DNA of 64,000 nucleotides from JABDJX01 sp039942715. GTDB taxonomy: Bacteria; Pseudomonadota; Alphaproteobacteria; Rhodobacterales; Rhodobacteraceae. The stretch lies in the NCBI GenBank assembly GCA_039942715.1, contig JBDVBY010000004.1, positions 62,001 through 126,000 on the forward strand. The letters run 5' to 3'. Made by a program: the position numbers and the translations under genes. Under the pieces are notes generated by a model that was given only the letters and a program-made list of their open reading frames with translations, was not told the DNA's origin and did no database searches. This document shows positions 1 to 7,293 of the stretch, one piece after another. The first letter of the stretch is position 1; each line of letters begins with the position of its first letter.

Positions 1-681
1 GCTTGTGTCTTCCTTCTCTTCATCGGCATCACCCAATGAAAATGTCTCAAGCCCTTCGATGGCCGATGGCAATTTCGGCTCTGGATCACCGCCCAAAGAC
101 TGTTCGGTCGAGACCAGCTTGCGGCGCTCTTCATCCGACATCAACGTACCGTCTTTGGCTTGCTTCGCAGCAGCTTTTTGCACAGCAGCGTCAAGTTCAG
201 TCTGTTTGGTCAGACCCAAAGCAACAGGATCAACAGGCTGCGTGTTCGAGATGTTCCAGTGGGTGCGTTCGCGGATCGACTGGATCGTCGGCTTGGTTGT
301 ACCCACAAGCTTGGAAATTTGCCCATCGGTCAGTTCAGGGTGGAACTTGACCAACCACAAAATAGCCGCCGGGCGATCTTGCCGTTTGGACAATGGCGTA
401 TAACGCGGACCACGACGCTTTTCTTCACCAACAGCGGCTGCGTTAAACTTCAGCTTCAGTTTGTGCATCGGGTCTTTTTCAGCCGCGTCGATCTCTTCTT
501 GGACAAGCTGGTTGTTGGTGATCGGATCAAAGCCCTTGACGCCAGCGGCCACATCACCGTCGGCAATGCCCTGCACTTCCAACTCGTGCAGACCACAAAA
601 GTCGGCGACCTGCTTGAACGTGATCGTTGTGTTGTCCACCAGCCAAACGGCAGTTGCTTTGGCCATAATTGGTTTGTTCAT
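1..681 (-). CDS. trcR: DUF1013 family regulator (TrcR-like), 3' end cut by window edge
   Basis: The reading frame starts at the ATG ending at 681, preceded by AGGAGAG a few bases upstream, and runs off the left edge after 227 codons. The N-terminal part (about residues 12-45) and a central stretch (about 105-140, with LTDGQISKLVGTTKPTIQSI) both look like helix-turn-helix segments, followed by WN. This matches my memory of the alphaproteobacterial DUF1013 family, annotated as cell-cycle transcriptional regulator TrcR. The tail is acidic and low in complexity. The family is usually a little over 220 residues, so little is missing. The next gene is divergent, with a 124-bp gap. Family assignment is fairly sure; the regulatory role is from family annotation only. 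Confidence 0.8.
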   Translation of the reverse strand, partial: MNKPIMAKATAVWLVDNTTITFKQVADFCGLHELEVQGIADGDVAAGVKGFDPITNNQLVQEEIDAAEKDPMHKLKLKFNAAAVGEEKRRGPRYTPLSKRQDRPAAILWLVKFHPELTDGQISKLVGTTKPTIQSIRERTHWNISNTQPVDPVALGLTKQTELDAAVQKAAAKQAKDGTLMSDEERRKLVSTEQSLGGDPEPKLPSAIEGLETFSLGDADEEKEDTS

Positions 682-805
682 GTGCGGCTCTCCTGACAGA
701 CCTATCCTGCGCCGTGAATTCGGCTGACCCGGGTTTTGGGTCGATCCTCGATTTCGGGGAATTGACCCGGTATATAGTCTTGCAAAGACCAAGAGGGAAG
801 AGCAA

Positions 806-1432
806 ATGCGGCTTTTGATGATGATACTGGTATTGATCGGCGGCATGGCGCGCGCAGAAGGCGAACGTGCTGGCGAATTTGATTACTACGTTATGTCACT
901 TTCCTGGTCGCCAACTTGGTGTGCGCTGGAAGGAAACGAACGTGGTTCGCCACAGTGCGATCAGGATTTTGGCTGGGTCTTGCACGGGCTTTGGCCACAG
1001 TACGAGGCTGGCTGGCCAAGCTATTGTAACACCCGCGAGCGCAACCCGTCACGGCGTGATACTTCGGCGCAAGCAGATCTCTTTGGCGCATCTGGCAGCG
1101 CATGGCACCAGTGGAACAAGCACGGCCGCTGCTCGGGCCTGTCATCGGATGACTACTATGCTTTGTCGCGCGAAGCCTATACCCGCATCGAACGCCCTGC
1201 CCTTTTGCGCCAGCTTGATCGATCCGTGCGCCTACCTGCGGCGGTGATTGAAGAGGCATTTTTAGAGGCCAACCCAACTCTGACTGCCGAACAGATCACA
1301 ATAACCTGCAAAGCCGGTCGCATTCAGGAAGCGCGGATTTGCCTGACGCGAGATTTGGAATTGCGCACTTGCGGACGCGACGTGCAGCGAGATTGCAGCA
1401 TGAAAGACGCGCTTTTTGACCCAATCAAATGA
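806..1432 (+). CDS. Secreted ribonuclease T2 family protein
   Basis: A 208-residue protein with a signal peptide (MRLLMMILVLIGGMARA, cleavage near residue 17), so it probably acts in the periplasm on single-stranded RNA. The first catalytic block is HGLWPQ at residues 60-65. The second is WHQWNKHGRC at 100-109, with H101 and H106 placed as in T2 enzymes. Where the family usually has a catalytic Glu (HEW) this protein has Gln102. Several cysteines (39, 51, 74, 109, 168, 179, 189, 197) suggest disulfides. It stands alone between a divergent regulator and a desaturase-like gene. Activity could be reduced by the Glu-to-Gln change; T2-fold membership itself is clear. Confidence 0.88.
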   Translation: MRLLMMILVLIGGMARAEGERAGEFDYYVMSLSWSPTWCALEGNERGSPQCDQDFGWVLHGLWPQYEAGWPSYCNTRERNPSRRDTSAQADLFGASGSAWHQWNKHGRCSGLSSDDYYALSREAYTRIERPALLRQLDRSVRLPAAVIEEAFLEANPTLTAEQITITCKAGRIQEARICLTRDLELRTCGRDVQRDCSMKDALFDPIK

Positions 1433-1541
1433 TTTAGTCAGGACTGTTTCGATTTTGTCAACAAATAACGGTAAGGCCCTGCGCTTCTGCGAGCAAATTT
1501 GGAGTTTCCCTATCCGCACCGTCTGTTTTAATAATTGACGT

Positions 1542-2537
1542 ATGACGAGCGATCCTAACATGCACGAAGACGAGCACGGCCAATTGCGCGACAGGCGTGG
1601 TGAGTGGCGTTCAGGTCGTCCGCAAGGGTTCATGCCGTTGCTTGATTGGCCCACAACGCCACGCGTCGTATTGAAGTGGTTTTTTGGGGTACCGGGGTTT
1701 TTGGCACCGTGGTTTGCCATCTATTTTGTAATCACCGCAGCCGCTTATTATTTCTTCACACCTGATATGGCGCGGATGCAAGCGCTTGAAACTGGTTGGA
1801 TGGCCGAGGTGCTCCTGCGAAATGTGGTTCTTGTCGGCTTGTTCACGGGCGGCTTCCATCTCTGGCTCTATCGCTGGCGCGCGCAAGGGCGGCGCACGAA
1901 ATATAACGGCAACTGGATGGCCACCAACGACAAGCGCTTTTTGTTTAATGATCAGGTCTATGACAACATATTCTGGTCAATGGTTGGTGTGGCGATTTGG
2001 ACGGCTTACGAAGTGCTGCTTTGGTGGGGCTATGCCAACAGCGCCTTGCCACAGACAAACAATCCGATTTGGTTCGTCGCCTGGATGTTGTTGATGCCGT
2101 TTTGGCGGAATTTTCACTTCTATTGCATTCATCGGCTGATCCATTGGAAGCCGCTTTATCGCACGGTGCATTACTTGCACCACAAAAACGTCAACGTCGG
2201 TCCATGGTCGGGCATGGCGATGCATCCGGCGGAACATGTACTCTATTTCAGCTGCTTACTGATCCATTTGATTGTGCCGTCACATCCAATGCACATGTTG
2301 TTTAACGGAGTAACCACGGCGATTGGTCCGGCTGTAAGCCATTCAGGCTTTGATGAACTGGTATTTGGCGATGAAGTGGCATTGCGGCAAGAAAAGCTGA
2401 TGCACTATCTGCACCACCGGTATCACACGGTGAATTATGGGGAGTCCGCTGTTCCGTTGGATAAATGGTTCGGTAGTTTCCACGATGGATCGCCCGAAGC
2501 AGATGAAAAATTTCGCGCAGCCCGCAGCCGCGCTTAA
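1542..2537 (+). CDS. Sterol desaturase / fatty acid hydroxylase family membrane protein
   Basis: A 331-residue integral membrane protein with hydrophobic segments near residues 45-80, 90-110 and 145-190 and the histidine clusters of the di-iron fatty acid hydroxylase superfamily: HRLIH, HYLHHK followed by HPAEH, and HYLHHRYH near residue 290. Such enzymes hydroxylate or desaturate lipids or sterol-like substrates using O2; the substrate cannot be read from sequence. The start at 1542 is followed by an in-frame ATG at 1560 that could also serve. The next gene on the same strand follows after 73 bp and is a separate regulator. Confidence 0.85.
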   Translation: MTSDPNMHEDEHGQLRDRRGEWRSGRPQGFMPLLDWPTTPRVVLKWFFGVPGFLAPWFAIYFVITAAAYYFFTPDMARMQALETGWMAEVLLRNVVLVGLFTGGFHLWLYRWRAQGRRTKYNGNWMATNDKRFLFNDQVYDNIFWSMVGVAIWTAYEVLLWWGYANSALPQTNNPIWFVAWMLLMPFWRNFHFYCIHRLIHWKPLYRTVHYLHHKNVNVGPWSGMAMHPAEHVLYFSCLLIHLIVPSHPMHMLFNGVTTAIGPAVSHSGFDELVFGDEVALRQEKLMHYLHHRYHTVNYGESAVPLDKWFGSFHDGSPEADEKFRAARSRA

Positions 2538-2610
2538 TCAACATGGAAGAGTTGCGTGGGTGTGGTAGCATCATCGGTGAAACGATGATTTTGCGCAGGA
2601 TTTTATTGCA

Positions 2611-3072
2611 TTGACAGCTTTAGACGCAACAGATGCCCGCATTCTGATGGTTTTACAGAAACGTGGCCGTATTTCGAATGCTGATTTGGCCGAGGACGTG
2701 AACCTGTCGGCTTCAGCCTGTCACCGGCGTGTGCAGCGCTTGGAAGAGATCGGGATTATCCGGGATTACGTGGCCTTATTGGATCCCAAGAAGCTGGGAC
2801 GACCGACGGTTGTTTTTGTGGAAATCACTCTTTCAGGACAAGCGGATGAGGTTTTAGAGGCCTTTGAGCGCGAAGTGGCGCGGATTCCAGATGTGTTGGA
2901 ATGTCATTTGATGGCCGGATCGGCAGACTATCTTTTGAAGGTCGTAGCAGAAGACACGGAAGATTTTGCGCGTATTCATCGCGCTAAGCTCGCGCGTCTG
3001 CCCGGGGTGGCGCAGATGCAGTCGTCGTTTGCGTTGCGGATTGTGCGATCGACCACAGCGCTGCCTGTTTGA
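2611..3072 (+). CDS. Lrp/AsnC family transcriptional regulator
   Basis: A 153-residue protein with an N-terminal winged helix (LDATDARILMVLQ..., recognition helix around LSASACHRRVQRLEEIGII) and a C-terminal RAM/AsnC effector domain (about residues 70-145, with VLECHLMAGSADYLLKVV). The only start that fits the family length is TTG at 2611; an ATG at 2585 is out of frame and quickly stopped. An AGG about ten bases upstream can act as ribosome-binding site. Lrp-type proteins sense amino acids and often control a neighbour, but the flanking genes are not obvious amino-acid genes, so the target is unknown. A hairpin repeat follows directly. Confidence 0.88.
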   Translation: MTALDATDARILMVLQKRGRISNADLAEDVNLSASACHRRVQRLEEIGIIRDYVALLDPKKLGRPTVVFVEITLSGQADEVLEAFEREVARIPDVLECHLMAGSADYLLKVVAEDTEDFARIHRAKLARLPGVAQMQSSFALRIVRSTTALPV

Positions 3073-3097
3073 TTGCGCCGACTTTGTCGTCGCTCAA

Positions 3098-3140
3098 CTG
3101 GAGGGGCGTTGCCCCTCCAGACCACCCCAGAGTATTTTTG
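3098..3140 (-). repeat. Intergenic hairpin repeat, copy 1
   Basis: A perfect 10-bp stem, CTGGAGGGGC (3098-3107) with GCCCCTCCAG (3111-3120), is followed by CACCCCAGAGTATTTTTG. It is one of seven related elements in the window; this copy lies in the opposite orientation to the other six. Read on the plus strand it gives a hairpin and then TATTTTT directly after lrp, so it could terminate lrp transcription. It sits between the convergent lrp and osmC-like genes. Confidence 0.75.
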
Positions 3141-3152
3141 AATAGATGAAAG

Positions 3153-3569
3153 TTAGTCTGCGTCGATCACTTGGAAGTCGTGGGAAACCGTGGCGGTTTT
3201 CTCTAGCATGGCTGTAGCCGAGCAATATTTGTCGACCGATAGAGTGATGGCACGTTCGATCTGAGCTGGTTTCAGGTCTTTGCCTGTAACAGTGAAGTGG
3301 AAGTGGATGCGGGTAAACACCTTGGGCGGTTCCGGTGCGCGGTCTGCTTCCATTTCAACGGTGACATCGCGCACATCGGCACGGGACTTTTCAAGGATCG
3401 AGACCACGTCATAGGCCGAACATCCACCTGCGCCCATCAAAACCAGCTCCATCGCCGAGGGTCCGGGTTTGGAAGCCTTCCCGTATGCCTGTCCAAAAGC
3501 GACGGTGTGGCCATCTTCTGTGGTGGCCTCAAAGCTGCGATTGCCGGTCCATTTTAGCTTGGATTTCAT
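3153..3569 (-). CDS. OsmC family peroxiredoxin-like protein
   Basis: A 138-residue OsmC/YhfA-type protein. The two family cysteines are present: Cys50 in MGAGGCSAYD and Cys116 in DKYCSATAML. The rest follows the family pattern, including the N-terminal strands and the KPGPSAMELVLMGAGG turn. OsmC-like proteins reduce organic hydroperoxides in the cytoplasm. The YhfA-like branch is less well characterised, so the substrate is not certain. It is transcribed alone, downstream of rpsU and its terminator. Confidence 0.85.
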   Translation of the reverse strand: MKSKLKWTGNRSFEATTEDGHTVAFGQAYGKASKPGPSAMELVLMGAGGCSAYDVVSILEKSRADVRDVTVEMEADRAPEPPKVFTRIHFHFTVTGKDLKPAQIERAITLSVDKYCSATAMLEKTATVSHDFQVIDAD

Positions 3570-3592
3570 GTCTTGCTCCGATTAGCGCTCTC

Positions 3593-3630
3593 ATAAAAAC
3601 AACAAACCCCCGAGGCTTGGCCGCGGGGGT
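3593..3630 (-). terminator. Rho-independent terminator of rpsU
   Basis: On the minus strand ACCCCCG pairs with CGGGGGT (plus-strand arms 3606-3612 and 3624-3630) and is followed by TTTGTTGTTTTT. It lies 43 bp beyond the rpsU stop codon. Confidence 0.8.
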
Positions 3631-3673
3631 CGTCGTCTTGGCTCCGTGCGGAACCCAGTGTCAAAGGTTTGCT

Positions 3674-3880
3674 TTACAGCATTCCTTCGCGTTGTGCCTT
3701 TTTGCGTGCGAGCTTACGAGCACGGCGGATAGCCTCGGCTTTCTCGCGTGCGCGCTTTTCAGACGGTTTCTCGAAATGTTGCCGAAGCTTCATTTCGCGG
3801 AAAACACCCTCACGCTGCAGCTTTTTCTTCAGGGCACGAAGCGCCTGATCGACATTGTTGTCGCGAACACTGACCTGCAT
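3674..3880 (-). CDS. rpsU: 30S ribosomal protein S21
   Basis: A 68-residue, very basic protein starting MQVSVRDNNVDQALRALKKK and ending in a Lys/Arg-rich helix (KRAREKAEAIRRARKLARKK), the standard S21 sequence and length. S21 joins the 30S platform and helps the ribosome use Shine-Dalgarno sites. A clear AAGGTGG site precedes the ATG. A promoter candidate lies about 50 bp upstream and a strong terminator follows, so it is probably a single-gene transcript, divergent from coq9. Confidence 0.95.
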   Translation of the reverse strand: MQVSVRDNNVDQALRALKKKLQREGVFREMKLRQHFEKPSEKRAREKAEAIRRARKLARKKAQREGML

Positions 3881-3932
3881 GTGGTTTTCACCACCTTTCT
3901 AATCTAGAGTTGCATAAATTGCAGGAATGGGA

Positions 3933-3961
3933 CGTATAGCAAAGCGATGCGGCTCTGTCTA
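3933..3961 (-). promoter_or_regulatory. Candidate sigma-70 promoter of rpsU
   Basis: On the minus strand TAGACA (-35, five of six consensus bases) and TATACG (-10, four of six) are separated by exactly 17 bp. The predicted start lies roughly 45 bp before the rpsU ATG. Read by eye only. Confidence 0.45.
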
Positions 3962-3983
3962 CTGGTGTGACTGGAGAGTTTTC

Positions 3984-4670
3984 ATGGCAAAAATAGCGGA
4001 AATAACCCTTGATATGCTGCTTGATGCGATCTTGCCGCATGTGGTGTTTGACGGATGGGCGCCGGCCAGCTTTCAGGCGGCATTAGATGATCTGAAACTG
4101 TCACAGGCCGACGTGCAGACGATTGCGCCACGCGGCGCGATTGATCTGGCAGCTGCCTATCACCGGCGCGGTGATGCTTTGATGGTATCGCGGATGGAAG
4201 ACGCTGATCTGAGTGAGATGCGCTATAGCGAGAAGGTGGCGACGGCGTTGCGGTTTCGCATTGAAGCAATGGACAACCGCGAGGCAGTGCGACGGGCCAG
4301 TACGCTGTTTGCGTTGCCGATGCACGGGGTTGAAGGCGGCAAGCTGATCTGGGAAACGGCAGATCACGTTTGGAACGCGCTTGGGGATACATCGCAGGAT
4401 GCCAATTGGTACACGAAACGCGCGACACTTTCAGGCGTTTGGGCATCTACCGTGTTGTTTTGGCTGGGCGATGACAGTGTTGGATCTGCGGATACGTATG
4501 CTTTCATTGATCGGCGGATCGAGGATGTGATGCGAATCGAGAAAATGAAGGCCAAGTTACGCGACAACCCGATCTCCAAGCCTTTGATGCAACTGCAGGA
4601 AGCGTTTTTCTCAAAGATGCCTGCGCCAAAGGATGCACCTGATGACTTGCCGGGCAGTGTCTCAAACTGA
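3984..4670 (+). CDS. COQ9 family protein (ubiquinone biosynthesis)
   Basis: I chose the ATG at 3984 (MAKIAEITLDMLLDAILPHV), which has GGAGAG ten bases upstream; an upstream start at 3927 would add 19 residues overlapping the promoter region. The 228-residue product has the COQ9 layout: an N-terminal TetR-like helical part (VVFDGWAPASFQAALDDLKLS) and a C-terminal helical domain with the conserved DxSxDxNWYTKRATLSGVWAST-like stretch. COQ9 binds isoprenoid lipid and presents quinone intermediates to the COQ7-type hydroxylase step. Its stop shares one base with the start of the following oxidoreductase gene, so the two are probably translated together. Confidence 0.85.
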   Translation: MAKIAEITLDMLLDAILPHVVFDGWAPASFQAALDDLKLSQADVQTIAPRGAIDLAAAYHRRGDALMVSRMEDADLSEMRYSEKVATALRFRIEAMDNREAVRRASTLFALPMHGVEGGKLIWETADHVWNALGDTSQDANWYTKRATLSGVWASTVLFWLGDDSVGSADTYAFIDRRIEDVMRIEKMKAKLRDNPISKPLMQLQEAFFSKMPAPKDAPDDLPGSVSN

Positions 4671-5635
4671 TGCAAGTCGTTGAAATTACACAGGCTGGTG
4701 GCCCTGAAGTTCTGAAATTGGCTGAACGGGACACGCCTTTGCCGGGCTATGGTGAGGTGCTCATCAACGTGGCCTATGCGGGGGTGAACCGACCCGACGC
4801 GTTGCAGCGCTCTGGGCTTTATGCCCCACCGAAAGGCGCATCTGATTTGCCTGGGCTAGAGGCCTCTGGCGTGATCGAGGCGATTGGACCTGGCGTACAG
4901 GGATGGCACGTGGGCGATGCGGTTTGTGCGCTTTTGCCAGGAGGCGGGTATGCCGAGTTTGTTGTGACGCCCGCGGCGCATTGTTTGCCAGTTCCCAAAG
5001 GGTTGTCGATGGCGCAGGCCGCTTGTTTGCCAGAGACGTTTTTTACGGTCTGGACCAACGTATTCATGCGCGGCTCTTTGAAAGCAGGCGAGGCGTTCTT
5101 GGTACACGGGGGCACCTCGGGCATTGGAACAACGGCAATCCAACTGGCGCGGCATTTTGGAGCGCGCGTGTTCGCGACAGCGGGGTCTGACGAAAAGTGC
5201 CGCTTTGCCGAAATGCTTGGAGCTGAGCGGGCGATCAACTACCGGAACGAGGACTTTGTCGACGTGATGCGGGGGGTCGGCCGTGCTGATTTGATTTTGG
5301 ATATGGTCGGTGGCGCGTATATCCAACGTGATATCAAGGCGCTAAAGAATGACGGGCGATTGGTTTTCATCGCATTTCTGGGGGGGCCAAAGGCCGAGGT
5401 GAATTTTGTTGAAGTGATGACACGGCGTCTGCACATCACAGGCTCGACATTGCGTCCACAGTCGGATGCGGCCAAAGCAGAGATTGCGCAAGCGTTGCAA
5501 GCACGGGTTTGGCCTTTGATAGAAGCCGGAAAAATCGCGCCCGTGATGGATAGAGAATTTGCGCTGGCCGATGCTTCAAAAGCGCACGAAGCGTTAGAGG
5601 CGGATCACATAGGCAAGATCGTATTGAAAGTTTAG
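4670..5635 (+). CDS. NAD(P)H-quinone oxidoreductase, zinc-free MDR family (PIG3/QOR-like)
   Basis: A 321-residue medium-chain reductase without the zinc ligands. Domains: N-terminal GroES-like part (residues 1-120, GYGEVLINVAYAGVNRPD), then a Rossmann fold with VHGGTSGIGTTAIQLA near residue 145 and the ERAINYRNEDF loop typical of quinone oxidoreductases. It probably passes electrons from NADPH to quinones or enals in the cytoplasm. It overlaps the coq9 stop by one base, which suggests a link with quinone metabolism, though such reductases also act on lipid aldehydes. No terminator is visible directly on the plus strand beyond the shared hairpin at 5697. Confidence 0.85.
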   Translation: MQVVEITQAGGPEVLKLAERDTPLPGYGEVLINVAYAGVNRPDALQRSGLYAPPKGASDLPGLEASGVIEAIGPGVQGWHVGDAVCALLPGGGYAEFVVTPAAHCLPVPKGLSMAQAACLPETFFTVWTNVFMRGSLKAGEAFLVHGGTSGIGTTAIQLARHFGARVFATAGSDEKCRFAEMLGAERAINYRNEDFVDVMRGVGRADLILDMVGGAYIQRDIKALKNDGRLVFIAFLGGPKAEVNFVEVMTRRLHITGSTLRPQSDAAKAEIAQALQARVWPLIEAGKIAPVMDREFALADASKAHEALEADHIGKIVLKV

Positions 5636-5696
5636 GCTAACGCCTTGCTCAATTCGTCGTAGCATATGAGACGCTTGTTTTCCTGCAAGCAACGAA

Positions 5697-5723
5697 AAAG
5701 GCCCGCTGGTCCAGCGAGCCTTT
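5697..5723 (-). terminator. Terminator of carD (possibly bidirectional)
   Basis: Plus-strand arms AAAGGCCCGCTGG (5697-5709) and CCAGCGAGCCTTT (5711-5723). On the minus strand the single mismatch becomes a G-U pair and the stem is followed by TTTTTCG. It sits 25 bp past the carD stop and 62 bp past the convergent quinone oxidoreductase gene. Confidence 0.75.
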
Positions 5724-5747
5724 CTAAAATTCCGCTAAAACCTGCTT

Positions 5748-6263
5748 TTAAGCAGCCGCAGCGCGGCTGGTCAGCACATCACCGACTTCTTTTTGCGCAT
5801 CGATCTCATCACCACCGCTGACGGCTGCAATCTCGCGTGTCAAACGCTCTAAAGCGGCCTCATACAGCTGACGTTCAGAATAGCTCTGCTCGCGCTGATC
5901 ATCCGCGCGGTGCAAGTCACGCACCACTTCAGCAATCGCAATCAAATCACCCGAGTTGATCTTTTGCTCGTATTCCTGCGCACGGCGTGACCACATGGCC
6001 TTTTTCACGCGGGCTTTGCCCTTGAGCGTCGTCATCGCGCGCGAAACAGTATCAGGCGAAGACAGCGTCCGCATGCCGACATCAGCGGCTTTGTTCGTTG
6101 GCACGCGCAGGGTCATTTTGTCTTTCTCAAAAGAAATCACAAAAAGCTCTAACGTCAGGCCAGCAATTTCCTGTTCCTCGATCGAAACGATTTTTCCCAC
6201 ACCATGTGCTGGGTAGACCACAAAATCGTTTGGTCGAAATTCCATCTTCTTAGGTTTGCTCAT
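5748..6263 (-). CDS. carD: CarD family transcriptional regulator
   Basis: The real start is the ATG ending at 6263 (MSKPKKMEFRPNDFVVYPAHGVGKI), preceded by AAGGAA; a longer frame upstream has no family support. The 171-residue protein has the N-terminal RNA-polymerase-interacting domain shared with the transcription-repair factor Mfd (about residues 8-70) and a basic helical C-terminal domain (about 80-160) that contacts promoter DNA. In alphaproteobacteria CarD stabilises open complexes, notably at rRNA promoters. It follows fdxA, but a 260-bp gap with its own promoter candidate suggests independent expression. Confidence 0.92.
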   Translation of the reverse strand: MSKPKKMEFRPNDFVVYPAHGVGKIVSIEEQEIAGLTLELFVISFEKDKMTLRVPTNKAADVGMRTLSSPDTVSRAMTTLKGKARVKKAMWSRRAQEYEQKINSGDLIAIAEVVRDLHRADDQREQSYSERQLYEAALERLTREIAAVSGGDEIDAQKEVGDVLTSRAAAA

Positions 6264-6399
6264 AAAGCGCTCTTTTCCTTCGCAGCACATATCAATCGAC
6301 AAAAACACACGCTCAGGAGTGCCCAAAGCCCTCCCGTCGTTTATCCCTGTCTTCGACACACCCAAATAAGTGATCTTTAGATGCATCTTATGTAGCGGA

Positions 6400-6428
6400 A
6401 ATATAGCACATTTCTGCGGCATATCCAA
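6400..6428 (-). promoter_or_regulatory. Candidate promoter of carD
   Basis: On the minus strand TTGGAT and TATATT (five of six bases of the -10 consensus) are 17 bp apart in the 260-bp gap between fdxA and carD. The leader would be about 130 nt. The rest of the gap holds a short A/T-rich hairpin (GCGTTT with AAACGC near 6457-6475) that could weakly terminate fdxA. Confidence 0.4.
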
Positions 6429-6522
6429 GGCACCGCTGCCGCATTCCCGCGTAAGGCGTTTTTTTAAACGCGAATCAACCGTGTCTAACCCTACGTAAGC
6501 ACGCAAATTTCAGACGTTAAAA

Positions 6523-6858
6523 TCAGCCGCCCTCGCCCGCGTTTTCGGAAAACAGCTCCATCTTGCCTTCTTTTCCGTCCATCTCATCAGCCGTCGGAAG
6601 CGGGTCTTTCTTGGTGATGATCACAGGCCACTTCTCAGAGTACTTCCGATTGAACTCCACCCACTTTTCCATGTCAGGCTCTGTATCCGGGCGAATAGCA
6701 TCTGCCGGACATTCGGGTTCGCACACACCGCAATCGATACATTCGTCCGGGTGGATCACCAGCATGTTTTCCCCCTCGTAGAAGCAATCCACAGGGCAAA
6801 CCTCTACACAGTCGGTGTATTTGCAGGCGATACAACTGTCGTTGACGATATAAGTCAT
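6523..6858 (-). CDS. fdxA: Ferredoxin FdxA, 7Fe-8S type
   Basis: A 111-residue protein starting at MTYIVNDSCIACKYTDCVEV (ATG ending at 6858). The cysteine pattern CIACKYTDCVEVCP then CIDCGVCEPECP is that of seven-iron ferredoxins with one 3Fe-4S and one 4Fe-4S cluster. The C-terminal extension (EKWVEFNRKYSEKWPVI) is typical of the Azotobacter FdI-like group. It carries electrons at low potential in the cytoplasm. It follows the S4-domain gene by 51 bp and lies in the helicase–S4–fdxA–carD order that I recall from other Rhodobacterales. Confidence 0.93.
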   Translation of the reverse strand: MTYIVNDSCIACKYTDCVEVCPVDCFYEGENMLVIHPDECIDCGVCEPECPADAIRPDTEPDMEKWVEFNRKYSEKWPVIITKKDPLPTADEMDGKEGKMELFSENAGEGG

Positions 6859-6909
6859 GGGCGTCTTTACTCTTTGCTCAGCGCGCAAGAGGTAACCGCA
6901 AGACCCGGC

Positions 6910-7293
6910 TCATTCAAGCGGTCGCAGGCCTGAAAGACGCGCATTGCGACGATCTTTCTTGGTAGGCCGCCCTTTTCCCTCGAATTTGGGGTTTTGCGGA
7001 CTCTTTTCCTTCTTTTCCTCAGGAGGCGTTAAATCGGTGTAAAGCGTTTGCGCTTCGGGTGCCGGACCACGGCGGGTCGCCAAAGCATCAACTTGAATTA
7101 TCCGAATACGCTTGGCCTGAGGGAACGTCAGTGTAACCCCTGCGCGCAATGCGTGGGCAGGCTTTGACACCTTGGTGCCATCGACGCGAACGCTGCCCTG
7201 CCCGACCAGCTTTGTCGCCATACTGCGGGATTTGAAAAACCGCGCATGCCATAGCCATTGGTCAAGGCGTTGCGTCTGTGGAGACTCGATCAG
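6910..7293 (-). CDS. S4-domain RNA-binding protein (Hsp15-like) with apparent non-ATG start
   Basis: The S4 fold needs residues that lie upstream of the first ATG (at 7221): the frame before it encodes RLDQWLWHARFFKSRS, the hallmark start of Hsp15-type S4 domains. An in-frame TAA lies just upstream, so the only possible starts are CTG (7293-7291) or ATC (7290-7288). CTG has AAGGA nine bases before it and overlaps the helicase stop in a CTGA arrangement that mimics the usual ATGA. With CTG the product is 127 residues: S4 domain to about residue 75, then a basic tail. Hsp15-like proteins bind stalled 50S subunits or rRNA. Function is inferred; the start is unusual. Confidence 0.8.
   Translation of the reverse strand: MIESPQTQRLDQWLWHARFFKSRSMATKLVGQGSVRVDGTKVSKPAHALRAGVTLTFPQAKRIRIIQVDALATRRGPAPEAQTLYTDLTPPEEKKEKSPQNPKFEGKGRPTKKDRRNARLSGLRPLE

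Noticed and set aside
1..696. Three plus-strand frames at the left edge
   Set aside because: They lie opposite the DUF1013 gene, whose product has recognisable helix-turn-helix features and a good ribosome-binding site.
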